61,308 nucleotides of DNA from SLJN01 sp964505385 (GCA_964505385.1 CAZDIA010000016.1:1-61308), one strand, 5' to 3'; positions 1 through 9,153 are shown, counted from the stretch's first letter. The notes: generated from the sequence alone by a model not told the origin. Numbers and translations: made by a program.

Positions 1-138
1 CCGGTGCGGCAAATCAGCCTGGTAACCTACCGACACTATTTTCATAAACAGAAGCTGGAAGCTTTGCGAGATGAAATACAAAAATCCGTACCTTCAGAAA
101 TGCTGACGAATAAAAATAAAGCAGTCATGGAGATATAA
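1..138 (+). CDS. C-terminal end of a LysR-family (OxyR-like) regulator, partial
   Basis: The first 45 codons are open in frame 1 and end in TAA at 136-138; the gene begins outside the window. The tail contains RQISLVTYRHYFHKQKLEAL, which resembles the last strand and helix of the LysR effector domain as seen in peroxide-sensing OxyR proteins of Bacteroidota. No DNA-binding domain or sensing cysteine can be checked here, so the OxyR assignment is an inference. It could be another LysR protein. Confidence 0.45.
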   Translation, partial: PVRQISLVTYRHYFHKQKLEALRDEIQKSVPSEMLTNKNKAVMEI

Positions 139-201
139 TCCGCTTCTGCCTAAATTTTTATCAGCAAAACCTGATCATACCAAATATTATACCAAGCTTT
201 G

Positions 202-1431
202 ATGGAAAATCTCTTTGAACAATTAGTTGCTGACGAATGGGTGCTCACTCTTGTGCGATTAACCTACGTGATAGCCATTGCTGTGGTGTTACATTTCGTG
301 ATCAGGCTTTGGCTGATAAAGCTATTCAATAAACTATACCGACATTCCGAACAGCGGTGGTATAGGCTCATGGTAGAAAATAAAGTGATCAACCGTGCAC
401 TTTTTCTGTTACCTCTGATTGTTCTGCAGATTGGCGCTGAATGGATTCCAAATCTTCCGGAAGATTTACAGGCTTTTGCCATCAGGATATTAAATGCCTT
501 AATGATTCTTGTGGTAGCACGCACTTTTGATGCTGTTCTCAATGCCCTTCATGCCGGATATCTTGAGATGGATGGCGAGGAAAAACGTCCCATCAAGAGT
601 TATATTCAAATGGGAAAGGTAATCATTTATATCATCTCCCTTATCCTGATCATTGCTCAGGTTGTAGACCGCTCACCCTGGTATTTTTTAAGTGGATTAG
701 GTGCCATTACAGCCATTGTACTTTTGGTATTCCGGGACACCTTGCTTTCGCTGGTTGCCAGTGTTCAGATAACCGGTAACAATCTGATCAAATCCGGAGA
801 CTGGATTGAAATGAGTCAGTTTGGAGCAGACGGTCCGGTGATTGATATTGCACTGAATACGGTCAGTGTTCAAAATTTTGATAAAACTATTACGGTCATC
901 CCAACCCACAAATTTCTGGAACATAGCTTCCGCAACTGGCGGGGCATGCAGGAAAGCGGTGGAAGAAGAATTCAACGATCTGTTTACATCGACGTTACCA
1001 GCATTCGTTTTTTGACTTTAAGCGAAATTGAAAAACTTAAACATTCCAGGTTTTTGCACGAGTACCTTAAGAATAAACTTGAAGATTTCGAAGATTTTCA
1101 CAAGCAACTGACCGGAATGAGCGGTTCCGCCCTGGATACACGCTGGCTTACCAATATGGGAACTTTTCGAGCATATATTTTCGAATATTTAAAAGCTCAT
1201 CCAAGAATTAATCAAGATATGATGATGATGGTAAGGCAACATGAACCCACACCGGAAGGTATCCCACTGGAAGTGTACGCGTTTACCAATGATATACGAT
1301 GGGCCGCCTACGAGCAGATTCAGTCTGATATCTTTGATCATTTGTATGCCACTTCCCAGGAGTTTGACCTGAGAATGTTTCAACATCCAACCGGGCGGGA
1401 TATCAAAACGGCACTGGAAAAATCAAAGTAA
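202..1431 (+). CDS. ybdG: MscS-family mechanosensitive channel, YbdG-like
   Basis: Inner-membrane small-conductance mechanosensitive channel that would release solutes on hypo-osmotic shock. About five hydrophobic segments occupy residues 15-190. The pore/beta region follows with SGLGAITAIVLLVFRDTLL, then the MscS beta domain (GDWIEM, GADGPVIDI). The C-terminal half matches E. coli YbdG closely (GGRRIQRSVYIDVTSIRFL, NMGTFRAYIFEYL, ADIFDH), and the length (409 aa) is that of YbdG (about 415). A TTG lies one codon upstream, but ATG at 202 is the likely start. It follows the OxyR-like gene with a short gap and may be cotranscribed. Confidence 0.9.
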   Translation: MENLFEQLVADEWVLTLVRLTYVIAIAVVLHFVIRLWLIKLFNKLYRHSEQRWYRLMVENKVINRALFLLPLIVLQIGAEWIPNLPEDLQAFAIRILNALMILVVARTFDAVLNALHAGYLEMDGEEKRPIKSYIQMGKVIIYIISLILIIAQVVDRSPWYFLSGLGAITAIVLLVFRDTLLSLVASVQITGNNLIKSGDWIEMSQFGADGPVIDIALNTVSVQNFDKTITVIPTHKFLEHSFRNWRGMQESGGRRIQRSVYIDVTSIRFLTLSEIEKLKHSRFLHEYLKNKLEDFEDFHKQLTGMSGSALDTRWLTNMGTFRAYIFEYLKAHPRINQDMMMMVRQHEPTPEGIPLEVYAFTNDIRWAAYEQIQSDIFDHLYATSQEFDLRMFQHPTGRDIKTALEKSK

Positions 1432-1446
1432 TTTACTGATATAGCA

Positions 1447-2052
1447 TTACTTGCCCTGTTTTCGGGCAAATAAACGAACTACTACGGCCTCACCTTTGTG
1501 AAACCTGCCTTCATCAAGATCTACTTCGCGCCGTTCAATTTCCTCTACTTCGAGATTTTTAAAATCCCGCTTCAATTCATCAAGATCATAAAGCATTTCA
1601 TCACTTCTCGGACCGCCGGAATCATAATTCAGCTGATCTTTATGAAATGCCTCAAGTATCATGGCACCACCCGATTTAAGGCTTGTAGCCGCACGATAAT
1701 GCATGAGCTCCCGTATCTCAGGAGAATTGTGGACATAGGTCAACCCAACAGCATCATACAGCTCTGATGTCCAGTTAAAATCATGGACATCAGAAACTTC
1801 ATAATTTATTGAAACACCATATTCTTTAGCCAGCTCCAGGGCTTTGTCCCTTGCAACTTTGCTGATGTCAAAACAATCGACTATCCAGCCTTTTCGGGCT
1901 GCATAGACGGCATTACGGCCCTCACCTTCACCCGGCAATAAAATTTTACCAGGGGGCAACCTATCCAGTTTCTCTCTGAAATATACATTGGGCTCGGTTC
2001 CATAAATAAATTCATCAGCCCGATATCTTGTATTCCAAAAATCTTTACTCAT
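1447..2052 (-). CDS. class I SAM-dependent methyltransferase
   Basis: 201-residue soluble methyltransferase. The N-terminus (FWNTRY…YGTEPN) and the SAM-binding loop GEGEGRN at residues 41-47 are typical of the TehB/thiopurine-methyltransferase-like group often found beside sulfur genes; the acidic residue after motif II is D62-ISK. Substrate unknown; a sulfur, selenium or tellurium nucleophile is a guess from family and context. The start overlaps the stop of the upstream ArsR gene by 8 nt (ATGAGTAA), so translation is probably coupled. It is the last gene of the SulP-ArsR-methyltransferase unit. Confidence 0.8.
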   Translation of the reverse strand: MSKDFWNTRYRADEFIYGTEPNVYFREKLDRLPPGKILLPGEGEGRNAVYAARKGWIVDCFDISKVARDKALELAKEYGVSINYEVSDVHDFNWTSELYDAVGLTYVHNSPEIRELMHYRAATSLKSGGAMILEAFHKDQLNYDSGGPRSDEMLYDLDELKRDFKNLEVEEIERREVDLDEGRFHKGEAVVVRLFARKQGK

Positions 2053-2362
2053 TAATATTTATCTGACATTGAGAAATACAATGTATGATTCCCGTGATTT
2101 GGGGGTCCCCAAGTTTATAGACCCTTTTTTTACCATCTTTTTCACAAATTAGAACATCACGGTCTTTCATACGAATTAAATGATGCGAGACGACCGCCTG
2201 ATTTTCACCAAGCAATTCCATGAGCTCGCCTACATTTAACTTACCATATTTTTCAAGCAATTCAATGATCCGGATTCGCAAAGGATGCGCAATCGCTTTC
2301 ATCATATTAGCTGCTTTTTGCAGTTTCTCCGCATCCTTTTGATGTATTAATTCCTGTTCCAT
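2045..2362 (-). CDS. ArsR-family transcriptional repressor
   Basis: 105-residue winged-helix repressor. The N-terminal helices (MMKAIAHPLRIRIIELL) and the recognition helix (ENQAVVSHHLIRMKDRDVL, residues 53-71) are those of ArsR/SmtB. Cysteines are C73, C95 and C99. C95 lies near where the second sensing cysteine of persulfide sensors (BigR/SqrR) falls, but the partner position near residue 42-44 is L-N-V, so the classical Cys pair is absent. A C95-x3-C99 pair is possible. Flanked by the SulP permease (24 nt upstream) and a methyltransferase (8-nt overlap), it probably controls this sulfur block and its own transcription through the palindromes at 4139-4150 and 6691-6722. Confidence 0.9.
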   Translation of the reverse strand: MEQELIHQKDAEKLQKAANMMKAIAHPLRIRIIELLEKYGKLNVGELMELLGENQAVVSHHLIRMKDRDVLICEKDGKKRVYKLGDPQITGIIHCISQCQININE

Positions 2363-2386
2363 AATCTTATAGTTTAAACGTAAGTG

Positions 2387-4090
2387 TTAATTACCTTTTT
2401 TAATGGTATCTGATGAGGCAATATCGGTTCTGGCACTGCCGCTTTTTTCAGCGGATTCCGCGGCATCTTCAATCGTCATATAAAATTTAATTTCTTCACC
2501 TGTGGATGATCCCTTGCTTATTAGATCCCGCACCGGCCCTTTAACCTGAGCCATTTTTACATCAATACCTTTATTATTAAGATGTTCAATAACTTCCAAA
2601 AGCTCATCGATTCCGGTGGAGTCAATGTCATCCACCCCGTTGAAATCGAGAATAAGTAAATTTATTTGAGGTTGGTTATCAATCAGTTCATACACCTGGT
2701 CACGAAAATACTCGGCATTGGCAAAATGGAGTGGTGCATCAAATCGAAAAACCAGCATACCATCATCTTTGTCAGTTTCATAGCGATTGATACTCCTGTA
2801 TATCGACGTACCTGGAAGCCTTCCCAAAACCGTATGATGCGGGCGGGCCGACCGGTAAACCAACATTAAAACTGAGAGTACTACTCCCAGTAAAATCCCC
2901 TCTTCTATACCTATAAACAGCGTCCCCCCGAAAGTGGCCAGATACATGTATCGGTCGTAATGACCCAACTGCCATAGCTTTCGGAATTCTTTTACATCAA
3001 TAAGCCCGTAAACTGCGGCCATAATAATTGCTGCCAGTACGGCATGGGGCAGATAATAAAAAAACGGGGTTAGAAAGAGCAACGTAATTGCTACAACCAT
3101 CGCGCTGATTACAGACGCTAAGCCCGTACGTGCCCCCGAATCGAAATTAACTGCTGTTCGGGAAAAACCGCCCGTAACCGGAAAAGATTGGAAAAACGAA
3201 CCCCCGATATTGGCAGCACCCAAAGCGATAAGCTCTTGGTTTGCATCTACCTGGTAATTTCCGTCTTTTTGCTGTATCGCCTTGGCCACGGCAATAGACT
3301 CCATGTAAGCGACCAGCGATATGGCTAATGCCATTGGGATAAGTGCTGTTACAGAGCTCCATTCGATTACCGGCACGGAGAAGGCAGGTAACCCTTCCGG
3401 TATCTCGCCGACAATACTCACCCCTGCCTGATTCAGACCGGTTATAAAAATGAGTGCCACCCCGGCTACCACCGCTATTAACGAACCGGGTATTTTTGGT
3501 GCGGTTTTTTTGATTATAAAAATCAACGCTATAGCAGCCAACCCGATAAGCAGAGTCCAGATGTGAATATTTGTAAACTGGGTTCCAATACCATATGCAA
3601 TTTCATGCAAACCCCCGGATACCGATTCAACTCCCAGAAGATGATGCAGCTGGCTCAATCCTATCACAATTGCCGCAGCTGAGACAAATCCGGAAAGCAC
3701 CGGATGAGATAATAAATTCACTAAAAAACCCATTCGCAGCAATCCAAATACAAATTGGATCACCCCAATCATCAAAGCAAGTAACACACTTAGCGTGATG
3801 TATTCTTCGGGGGAGTTCGCGAGAGGTGAAACCGCAGAAGCTACAAGCAGAGCAATAAGAGCCACCGGCCCGACGGCCAGATGACGCGAAGTACCAAGAA
3901 TGGCATAAATGATCAATGGAACTACAGCAGCATATAACCCGTACTCTGGCGGAAGACCGGCAATCAGCGCGTACGCCATTCCCTGGGGAATTAACATTAC
4001 CCCCACCGTAACTCCTGCAATCAGATCATCTTTTAACCAGGCTTTACGGTACTGAGGCAACCATGATATGACGGGTAAAAACTTTTGCAA
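2387..4090 (-). CDS. SulP-family anion permease with STAS domain
   Basis: 567-residue inner-membrane SLC26/SulP transporter, probably for sulfate or a related oxyanion. Residues about 20-420 form the transporter core, with the signature GVMLIPQGMAYALIAGLPPEYG and GTSRHLAVGPVAL. The C-terminal STAS domain (about 430-545) contains LLILDFNGVDDIDSTGIDEL. It is the first gene of a minus-strand unit with arsR and the methyltransferase. A perfect 12-bp palindrome lies about 50 nt upstream of its start. Bicarbonate transport cannot be excluded from sequence. Confidence 0.9.
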   Translation of the reverse strand: MQKFLPVISWLPQYRKAWLKDDLIAGVTVGVMLIPQGMAYALIAGLPPEYGLYAAVVPLIIYAILGTSRHLAVGPVALIALLVASAVSPLANSPEEYITLSVLLALMIGVIQFVFGLLRMGFLVNLLSHPVLSGFVSAAAIVIGLSQLHHLLGVESVSGGLHEIAYGIGTQFTNIHIWTLLIGLAAIALIFIIKKTAPKIPGSLIAVVAGVALIFITGLNQAGVSIVGEIPEGLPAFSVPVIEWSSVTALIPMALAISLVAYMESIAVAKAIQQKDGNYQVDANQELIALGAANIGGSFFQSFPVTGGFSRTAVNFDSGARTGLASVISAMVVAITLLFLTPFFYYLPHAVLAAIIMAAVYGLIDVKEFRKLWQLGHYDRYMYLATFGGTLFIGIEEGILLGVVLSVLMLVYRSARPHHTVLGRLPGTSIYRSINRYETDKDDGMLVFRFDAPLHFANAEYFRDQVYELIDNQPQINLLILDFNGVDDIDSTGIDELLEVIEHLNNKGIDVKMAQVKGPVRDLISKGSSTGEEIKFYMTIEDAAESAEKSGSARTDIASSDTIKKGN

Positions 4091-4138
4091 ATTATTCAGA
4101 TTAAATAGTATTAAATCACACTTTATAACCCTAAGAGT

Positions 4139-4150
4139 GACAAATTTGTC
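4139..4150. promoter_or_regulatory. 12-bp perfect palindrome upstream of SulP gene
   Basis: GACAAATTTGTC lies 49-60 nt upstream of the SulP start codon. It shares the CAAAT/ATTTG half-site with the longer palindrome in front of the YeeE operon (6703-6722). Both are therefore candidate operators for the ArsR protein encoded at 2045-2362. This is inference; no promoter boxes were recognised with certainty. Confidence 0.35.
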
Positions 4151-4234
4151 TTATCATGCGGAGATTCACGAAGCTTGTACGAGGTTAGATTTTAGCTTCC
4201 TTTTACCAAATGAGATAGTTCATTCGATGATTTC

Positions 4235-4275
4235 AAAAAAATGCCGGAAGCACTAGTACTTCCGGCAGTTTTTTA
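4235..4275 (-). terminator. bidirectional Rho-independent terminator
   Basis: Hairpin with arms TGCCGGAAG (4242-4250) and CTTCCGGCA (4259-4267), flanked by an A7 tract on the left and a T6 tract on the right, so it can terminate in both directions. It lies just downstream of the persulfide dioxygenase gene (minus strand) and separates it from the SulP unit. Confidence 0.85.
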
Positions 4276-4293
4276 TCTTTACTTCATGTTTGC

Positions 4294-5601
4294 TTATTCA
4301 GCAACGACATCACCTTCGTTTTTTTTCCAGTTTTCGAAGTGATCATCGATCTGGACGAGGTCAGAATAGCCTGCACGCTTCAGATATGCCGCTGATACCG
4401 CGGAGCGGGATCCGGCTGTGCAATGAACATACAGCTTTTTGTCTTTTGGAATATTATCAAGATACTCCGGCAGACGGGAATCTGCTGCATTTACTGCACC
4501 CGGGATATGCTCCGGTTCGTAGTCAGCATATTTGCGAACATCAACTACTGCTATACCTTCGGCATCAAGTTCATCTTTTACCTCTTCAAAGGTTTTGGTT
4601 GGCATGGTTTCTACCTCGCCACCNNNNNNNNNNNNNNNNNNNNNNNNNNNNNNNNNNNNNNNNNNNNNNNNNNNNNNNNNNNNNNNNNNNNNNNNNNNNN
4701 NNNNNNNNNNNNNNNNNNNNNNNCGCGCATCAATCACTGCTACACCTTCCTGTTTTGCTTTTGAAGCAAGCTCTTCAGGTGTGGTATTTTCAGGCTGCGG
4801 AAACTTACCCTTTAGCACAGCCGGGCCAATCTTATTATCACGCTTCATTCGCGCGAAATACATTGGTGGCTCAGGCTGACCTTCAAGAATAAATTTCACA
4901 AAATCATCTTCGGAAGATGCAGATTTTAATGCGGGATTGAATTTGCGTTCGTATCCCAGAGTGGTTTTGGGAACTGCTCCAAGAGCCTTGCCGCAGGCGC
5001 TTCCGGCTCCGTGGCCCGGCCAAACCTGCATATAATCCGGCATATTTTCAATGGATTTAACGGTCTCATATAGCTTTCGCGCCGAAGGCTCCATGATACC
5101 GGCTTGCCCGGCTGCAGATTCAAGCAGATCAGGACGTCCCAGGTCGCCCACGAATATGAAGTCGCCGGTGGCTATTCCCATGGGCTCACTTGCTCCGCCA
5201 CCTTTATCTGTTACCGCGTAAATCAGGTGTTCAGGGGTGTGGCCCGGAGTATGAATAGCCTTAATTTCAATGTTGCCAATGGAAAATGTATCACCGTCTT
5301 TTAGCAATTCATAGTCGTAATTGCTGTTGAGCAGCCATTCGTATTTCCAGTCTTCGTCTCCCTCATCAGAGGCATATACTTTCACGCCTCGTTCGGCATA
5401 CTCCCGGAGTCCGGAAATATAGTCGGCGTGAATGTGTGTATCGGCAGCTTTTGTAATCTTAAGCCCTTCGGCTTCAGCGATCTGATCATATTGATCGATA
5501 TCACGCATCGGATCAATCACAACAGCTTCACCTGTTTTCTGGCATCCTATAACATATGCATATTGAGCAATTTTAGGATCGAATACTTGTTTGAAAAACA
5601 T
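4294..5601 (-). CDS. MBL-fold persulfide dioxygenase with two rhodanese domains (contains assembly gap)
   Basis: Predicted to oxidise persulfide to sulfite and transfer sulfane sulfur, as in CstB/Blh-type proteins. The metallo-hydrolase domain (1-250) shows the metal ligands THIHAD (H56, H58, D60), HTPGH (H117, H121), VGDLGRPD (D153) and PGHG (H197). A first rhodanese domain (about 265-345) is interrupted by the 100-N gap at 4624-4723. The second rhodanese has the active-site loop CTAGSRS with C394. Reading continues in the same frame on both sides of the gap, which fits a single gene, but gap length is probably nominal. It follows two YeeE/YedE genes and ends at a strong terminator. Confidence 0.9.
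   Translation of the reverse strand: MFFKQVFDPKIAQYAYVIGCQKTGEAVVIDPMRDIDQYDQIAEAEGLKITKAADTHIHADYISGLREYAERGVKVYASDEGDEDWKYEWLLNSNYDYELLKDGDTFSIGNIEIKAIHTPGHTPEHLIYAVTDKGGGASEPMGIATGDFIFVGDLGRPDLLESAAGQAGIMEPSARKLYETVKSIENMPDYMQVWPGHGAGSACGKALGAVPKTTLGYERKFNPALKSASSEDDFVKFILEGQPEPPMYFARMKRDNKIGPAVLKGKFPQPENTTPEELASKAKQEGVAVIDAXXXXXXXXXXXXXXXXXXXXXXXXXXXXXXXXXXGGEVETMPTKTFEEVKDELDAEGIAVVDVRKYADYEPEHIPGAVNAADSRLPEYLDNIPKDKKLYVHCTAGSRSAVSAAYLKRAGYSDLVQIDDHFENWKKNEGDVVAE
4624..4723. other. assembly gap of 100 N
   Basis: Exactly 100 unresolved bases inside the first rhodanese domain of the persulfide dioxygenase gene. A round 100 is a common placeholder for a scaffold join of unknown size, so the true length of this protein is not known from the window. 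Confidence 0.98.
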
Positions 5602-5648
5602 ATTTAACTCCCTGTTATTATTGTTTTTGTTTTCGTTTTAATTTAAAC

Positions 5649-6065
5649 TCAGTGTGGAATCCTGTCTTTAATAACCCCGTAAACAAATGTTCCCAGAAGC
5701 GCGCCGGCAAACGGTATAAGCATAATGCTCAGTCCGGTACCGATCAGCGCGAAATAGGGACCGGGGCAAGCTCCGGTTAACGCCCAGCCAAGGCCGAAAA
5801 TAGTTCCGCCGATGGCATACCTATACATCTGGGTTGGGTCTTTAGGTGCGATAGTTATCGGTTCTCCATTAATATCGGTGACATTAAACCTCTTAATAAT
5901 CTGCACCGAAATGATTCCGACAACCACCGCCGCTCCGATGACCCCATACATATGGAAATCCTGGAATCGAAACATCTCCTGAATGCGGAACCAGGATATA
6001 ACCTCGGATTTGGTCAATACAAATCCGAACAAAACTCCGAATATCAGATATTTTAAATTTGACAT
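5649..6065 (-). CDS. YeeE/YedE-family sulfur transporter, second half-size subunit
   Basis: 138-residue membrane protein with about four hydrophobic segments. The motif GWALTGACPGPYFALIG carries the conserved cysteine of YeeE/YedE (thiosulfate/sulfur-compound permeases; PmpB-like). It partners the half-size protein encoded 15 nt upstream; together they equal one full-length YeeE. Co-directional with the persulfide dioxygenase 47 nt downstream, it probably imports or exchanges a sulfur compound handled by that enzyme. Confidence 0.88.
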   Translation of the reverse strand: MSNLKYLIFGVLFGFVLTKSEVISWFRIQEMFRFQDFHMYGVIGAAVVVGIISVQIIKRFNVTDINGEPITIAPKDPTQMYRYAIGGTIFGLGWALTGACPGPYFALIGTGLSIMLIPFAGALLGTFVYGVIKDRIPH

Positions 6066-6080
6066 GATCTATATGAATTT

Positions 6081-6641
6081 TTAAAAAATGATTGGAAAAA
6101 ACAGATGAGTGACAATCAGCCCGCCAACAAAAAATCCGATGACTGCCACCAGCGAACCAGCCTGGAGGTCAGACAAACCGCTTATTGCGTGCCCTGATGT
6201 GCAACCGCCGGCATAGCGAGCGCCGAATCCGGTTAAAAACCCACCTATTACCAAAAACAAAATACCCTGCCAGCTTAATAGATTTTCCCAGCTAAAGATG
6301 TCGGCAGGAACAAATCCTTCAAAATCACTGATACCAAGCGCCTGTAAATCACTGACTGTGGCCGAAGAAATAGCAATCGGCTCGGGATTAGCAAAAATCC
6401 ATCCACCTAAAAAACCGCCGATGATGATTCCCAGGGCAAATACCATATTCCATAAACCGGTAGACTTCCAGTCATAATTAAAAAAGGATATGGAAGATGG
6501 TGCACACGTAGCACATACGTGACGCAAACTCGAAGAAATTCCAAACTGCTTATTTCCGAAGATAAAAAGCAGCGGAACCATCAGACCAATTAACGGCCCG
6601 GCTACATACCAGGGCCAGGGTTGATAAAGCCATTCAAACAT
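6081..6641 (-). CDS. YeeE/YedE-family sulfur transporter, first half-size subunit
   Basis: 186-residue membrane protein, first gene of the minus-strand sulfur operon. The motif RYAGGCTSGHAISGLSDL holds the conserved cysteine expected in the YeeE N-terminal half (PmpA-like); two further cysteines (HVCATCAPSS, about residues 42-45) lie in an extra N-terminal loop. Roughly five hydrophobic segments. The upstream region holds two adjacent AT-rich palindromes that are good operator candidates. Confidence 0.88.
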   Translation of the reverse strand: MFEWLYQPWPWYVAGPLIGLMVPLLFIFGNKQFGISSSLRHVCATCAPSSISFFNYDWKSTGLWNMVFALGIIIGGFLGGWIFANPEPIAISSATVSDLQALGISDFEGFVPADIFSWENLLSWQGILFLVIGGFLTGFGARYAGGCTSGHAISGLSDLQAGSLVAVIGFFVGGLIVTHLFFPIIF

Positions 6642-7042
6642 GAGTCTTCATTTAATTTGATTAATGTTTAGATACCAAGTATAAGAACTAATATTTAAAT
6701 ATGCAAATATTTATATATTTGCTTACTTAAACGTGTTTAACACCTGTTCATTGTATGTGTTTTCAATTTCAATCCACCACCTCATTTTACTCCTTATTTT
6801 TGAGGCAATTGACAACATGCCGTTTCAGGAACAGGGTTCTCCTAATCGTATCAGTTAATAAGCCTGCTTCCGTTAATGAACTAGAAATAAAATACCGGAA
6901 TCTTTCCGGCATATAACCCGCTATTTCATTTCAATACTCTTCAGCTTATTTCTATCTTTAGACCATCATTAATACAACACTTTTATCCTGTTAATAAGTT
7001 CAACTCACTTAAAAAGCCGGGTTGAGCCTGACAAACACATTT
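6642..7042. other. divergent intergenic region between sulfur operon and purF
   Basis: Besides the palindromes at 6691-6722 it contains one short tight hairpin (CCGGAA 6895-6900 / TTCCGG 6904-6909) of unclear role. I see no open reading frame with family support and no recognisable riboswitch (no PurR or guanine motif was identified before purF). Confidence 0.5.
6691..6722. promoter_or_regulatory. tandem palindromes, candidate ArsR operator
   Basis: Two adjacent inverted repeats lie 50-81 nt upstream of the first YeeE gene: ATATTTAAATAT at 6691-6702, and arms GCAAATAT (6703-6710) and ATATTTGC (6715-6722) separated by 4 nt. AT-rich imperfect dyads of this size are typical ArsR/SmtB-family sites. 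The only ArsR gene nearby is at 2045-2362. Confidence 0.5.
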
Positions 7043-8545
7043 ATGATTGATAAACCGAAAGATTACTGTGGAATTTTTGGCATCTTCAACCATCCCGAAG
7101 CTGCTGTGCAAACTTATTATGGTCTTCACGCCCTGCAACATCGCGGGCAGGAATCAGCGGGGATTGTTACCTCCTACTTCGATCCGCACCATAGCAAGAA
7201 AGTAATGCGGATGTACAAAGACTTTGGATTAGTGCTCAATGTCTTCAGCAGCAAGCGCATATTCCGGGAACAGTTATTAGGAAATGCCGCGATTGGTCAC
7301 AACCGCTATTCCACATCCGGAGCCGCTACCAACGCCTCAAATATTCAGCCTTTTCGGATGCATTACAAAAACGGCAATGTTGCCATTGCTCATAACGGCA
7401 ACCTGACCAATGCCCGTGAACTGAGGCAAAAATTTATTGATGACGGCGTACTTTTCCAGAGCACATCCGATACTGAACTTATTCTTCATCTCATCAGCAA
7501 AAGTGAGAAGCCCACACAGCTTGAACAAATTCAGGATGCCATCAGCAAAATTAAAGGAGCATACTGCCTGGTCTTGCTTACAGATGATAAACTGATAGCT
7601 GTACGTGATCCGAACGGTTTTCGCCCGCTTGCCCTTGGCAAAACCGGTGATGCCTTCGCGGTGGCAAGTGAAACGTGCGCCTTTGACATTATCGGAGCTG
7701 AATACATACGCGATGTGGAGCCGGGTGAGATGATGATTCTCGATCGTAATGTTTTTGATACCGGCCAGCCACGCTCATTTTTCTATGAGCCGGAAAGCGG
7801 AACCGATGTAAGCCAGTGCATTTTCGAATATGTTTATTTTTCCCGGCCGGACAGCCGCATATTCGGTGATAATGTAGATAAAATCAGAAGAAAATTCGGG
7901 AAATTCCTGGCTAAGGAGCACCCTCTGCCCGGTATTATACAAGGAGATCCCGGGGATAAAGACCCCGTTATTATATCAGTGCCCGACTCCAGCAATACCG
8001 CTGCACTCGGCTATGCGCAGGAAAACAACAAAGCCGGCAACAAATGCAAGTTTGAAATTGGTCTGATCCGCAACCACTACGTTGGCCGCACTTTTATTTC
8101 ACCGGGTCAGGAATCCAGAGAAGTAAAAGTACGTACCAAATTTAATACAGTTCGTGGTGTAATTGAGGACCGGATTGTAGTAATTGTGGATGATTCTATT
8201 GTACGCGGCACTACCTCCAGATATCTGGTGGATATGATCCGGCAGGCCGGGCCCCGTGAAATCCACTTTCTGGTGAGCTCTCCCCCGATTATCGAACCAT
8301 GCTACTATGGCATGGACTTCCCCAGCCCGGATGAGTTAATAGCTAACCGTTTTAATCGTGATTATAAAGCGGTAGCAGAATTCATCGGGGTGGATAGCCT
8401 GAATTATCTATCACCATCCGGATTGGTTGAAGCAGTTGAAGAGGCTCACCCATCCAAACATGGGTACTGTACTGCCTGCTTCACCGGCAATTATCCGGTT
8501 CCGGTACCCACCGGCATGGAAAAAGAAGAGAATGAAATCAGCTAA
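7043..8545 (+). CDS. purF: amidophosphoribosyltransferase
   Basis: Catalyses the first committed step of purine synthesis (PRPP plus glutamine to phosphoribosylamine). After a short leader the class-II glutaminase begins with the nucleophile Cys9 (DYCGIFGIF). The C-terminal PRTase has the PRPP loop VVIVDDSIVRGTT. Cysteines in CIFEYVYF, EPCYYG and GYCTACF match the four Fe-S ligands of the Bacillus-type enzyme, so a 4Fe-4S cluster and propeptide processing are likely. ATG at 7043 gives a normal leader; a TTG at 7022 would add seven residues. Its stop overlaps the start of engB (TAATG). Confidence 0.96.
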   Translation: MIDKPKDYCGIFGIFNHPEAAVQTYYGLHALQHRGQESAGIVTSYFDPHHSKKVMRMYKDFGLVLNVFSSKRIFREQLLGNAAIGHNRYSTSGAATNASNIQPFRMHYKNGNVAIAHNGNLTNARELRQKFIDDGVLFQSTSDTELILHLISKSEKPTQLEQIQDAISKIKGAYCLVLLTDDKLIAVRDPNGFRPLALGKTGDAFAVASETCAFDIIGAEYIRDVEPGEMMILDRNVFDTGQPRSFFYEPESGTDVSQCIFEYVYFSRPDSRIFGDNVDKIRRKFGKFLAKEHPLPGIIQGDPGDKDPVIISVPDSSNTAALGYAQENNKAGNKCKFEIGLIRNHYVGRTFISPGQESREVKVRTKFNTVRGVIEDRIVVIVDDSIVRGTTSRYLVDMIRQAGPREIHFLVSSPPIIEPCYYGMDFPSPDELIANRFNRDYKAVAEFIGVDSLNYLSPSGLVEAVEEAHPSKHGYCTACFTGNYPVPVPTGMEKEENEIS

Positions 8546-9153
8546 TGACTTTTAATGACGCCCGTTTTATCAAAAGTGCCCCTGATCTTTCTCACTGCCC
8601 GGATGACGGGCTTCCGGAAATTGCTATGGCCGGCCGCTCCAACGTGGGCAAGTCATCGCTGATCAATTCGTTAACGCAGCGTAAAAAGCTGGCACAAACC
8701 AGCGGAAATCCCGGCAAAACACGGATGCTCAATTATTTCCTGATTGAAAAAAGGTTTTATCTTGTTGATCTGCCGGGATACGGTTTTGCCAAAGTATCAA
8801 AAAAAGAACGAAGCCGCTGGGGTAAGGTCATTCAGGAATGGTTTTTAAACCGCACGAACCTTACCCTTACCATATTGCTGATAGACAGCAGGCATGAGGC
8901 TACGGCGCTGGATCGCGATATGATGGTCTGGCTCGCCGAACACAATATACCTTTCGCATTGGCTTTAACTAAATGCGATAAGTTATCCAACAACAAACAA
9001 CAACAGGCATTGCAAAAAATAAAATCTTTGCAAAATGCCATGAACATCGAAGTTCCTGTTGTGCTTTGCTCCGCAATGACCCGCCGGGGCATCGAAGAAC
9101 TGACGGACTTGATTAATGAGTTCAGTTACAGAGATGGTCAATTACACAACTAA
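8545..9153 (+). CDS. engB: ribosome biogenesis GTP-binding protein EngB/YsxC
   Basis: 202-residue TrmE-Era-EngA-family GTPase needed for large-subunit assembly. G1 GRSNVGKS at residues 30-37, G3 DLPGYG, G4 TKCD and G5-like CSAM are all visible. The start codon shares one base with the purF stop, which suggests translational coupling. Length is normal for the family (about 195-210). Confidence 0.96.
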   Translation: MTFNDARFIKSAPDLSHCPDDGLPEIAMAGRSNVGKSSLINSLTQRKKLAQTSGNPGKTRMLNYFLIEKRFYLVDLPGYGFAKVSKKERSRWGKVIQEWFLNRTNLTLTILLIDSRHEATALDRDMMVWLAEHNIPFALALTKCDKLSNNKQQQALQKIKSLQNAMNIEVPVVLCSAMTRRGIEELTDLINEFSYRDGQLHN

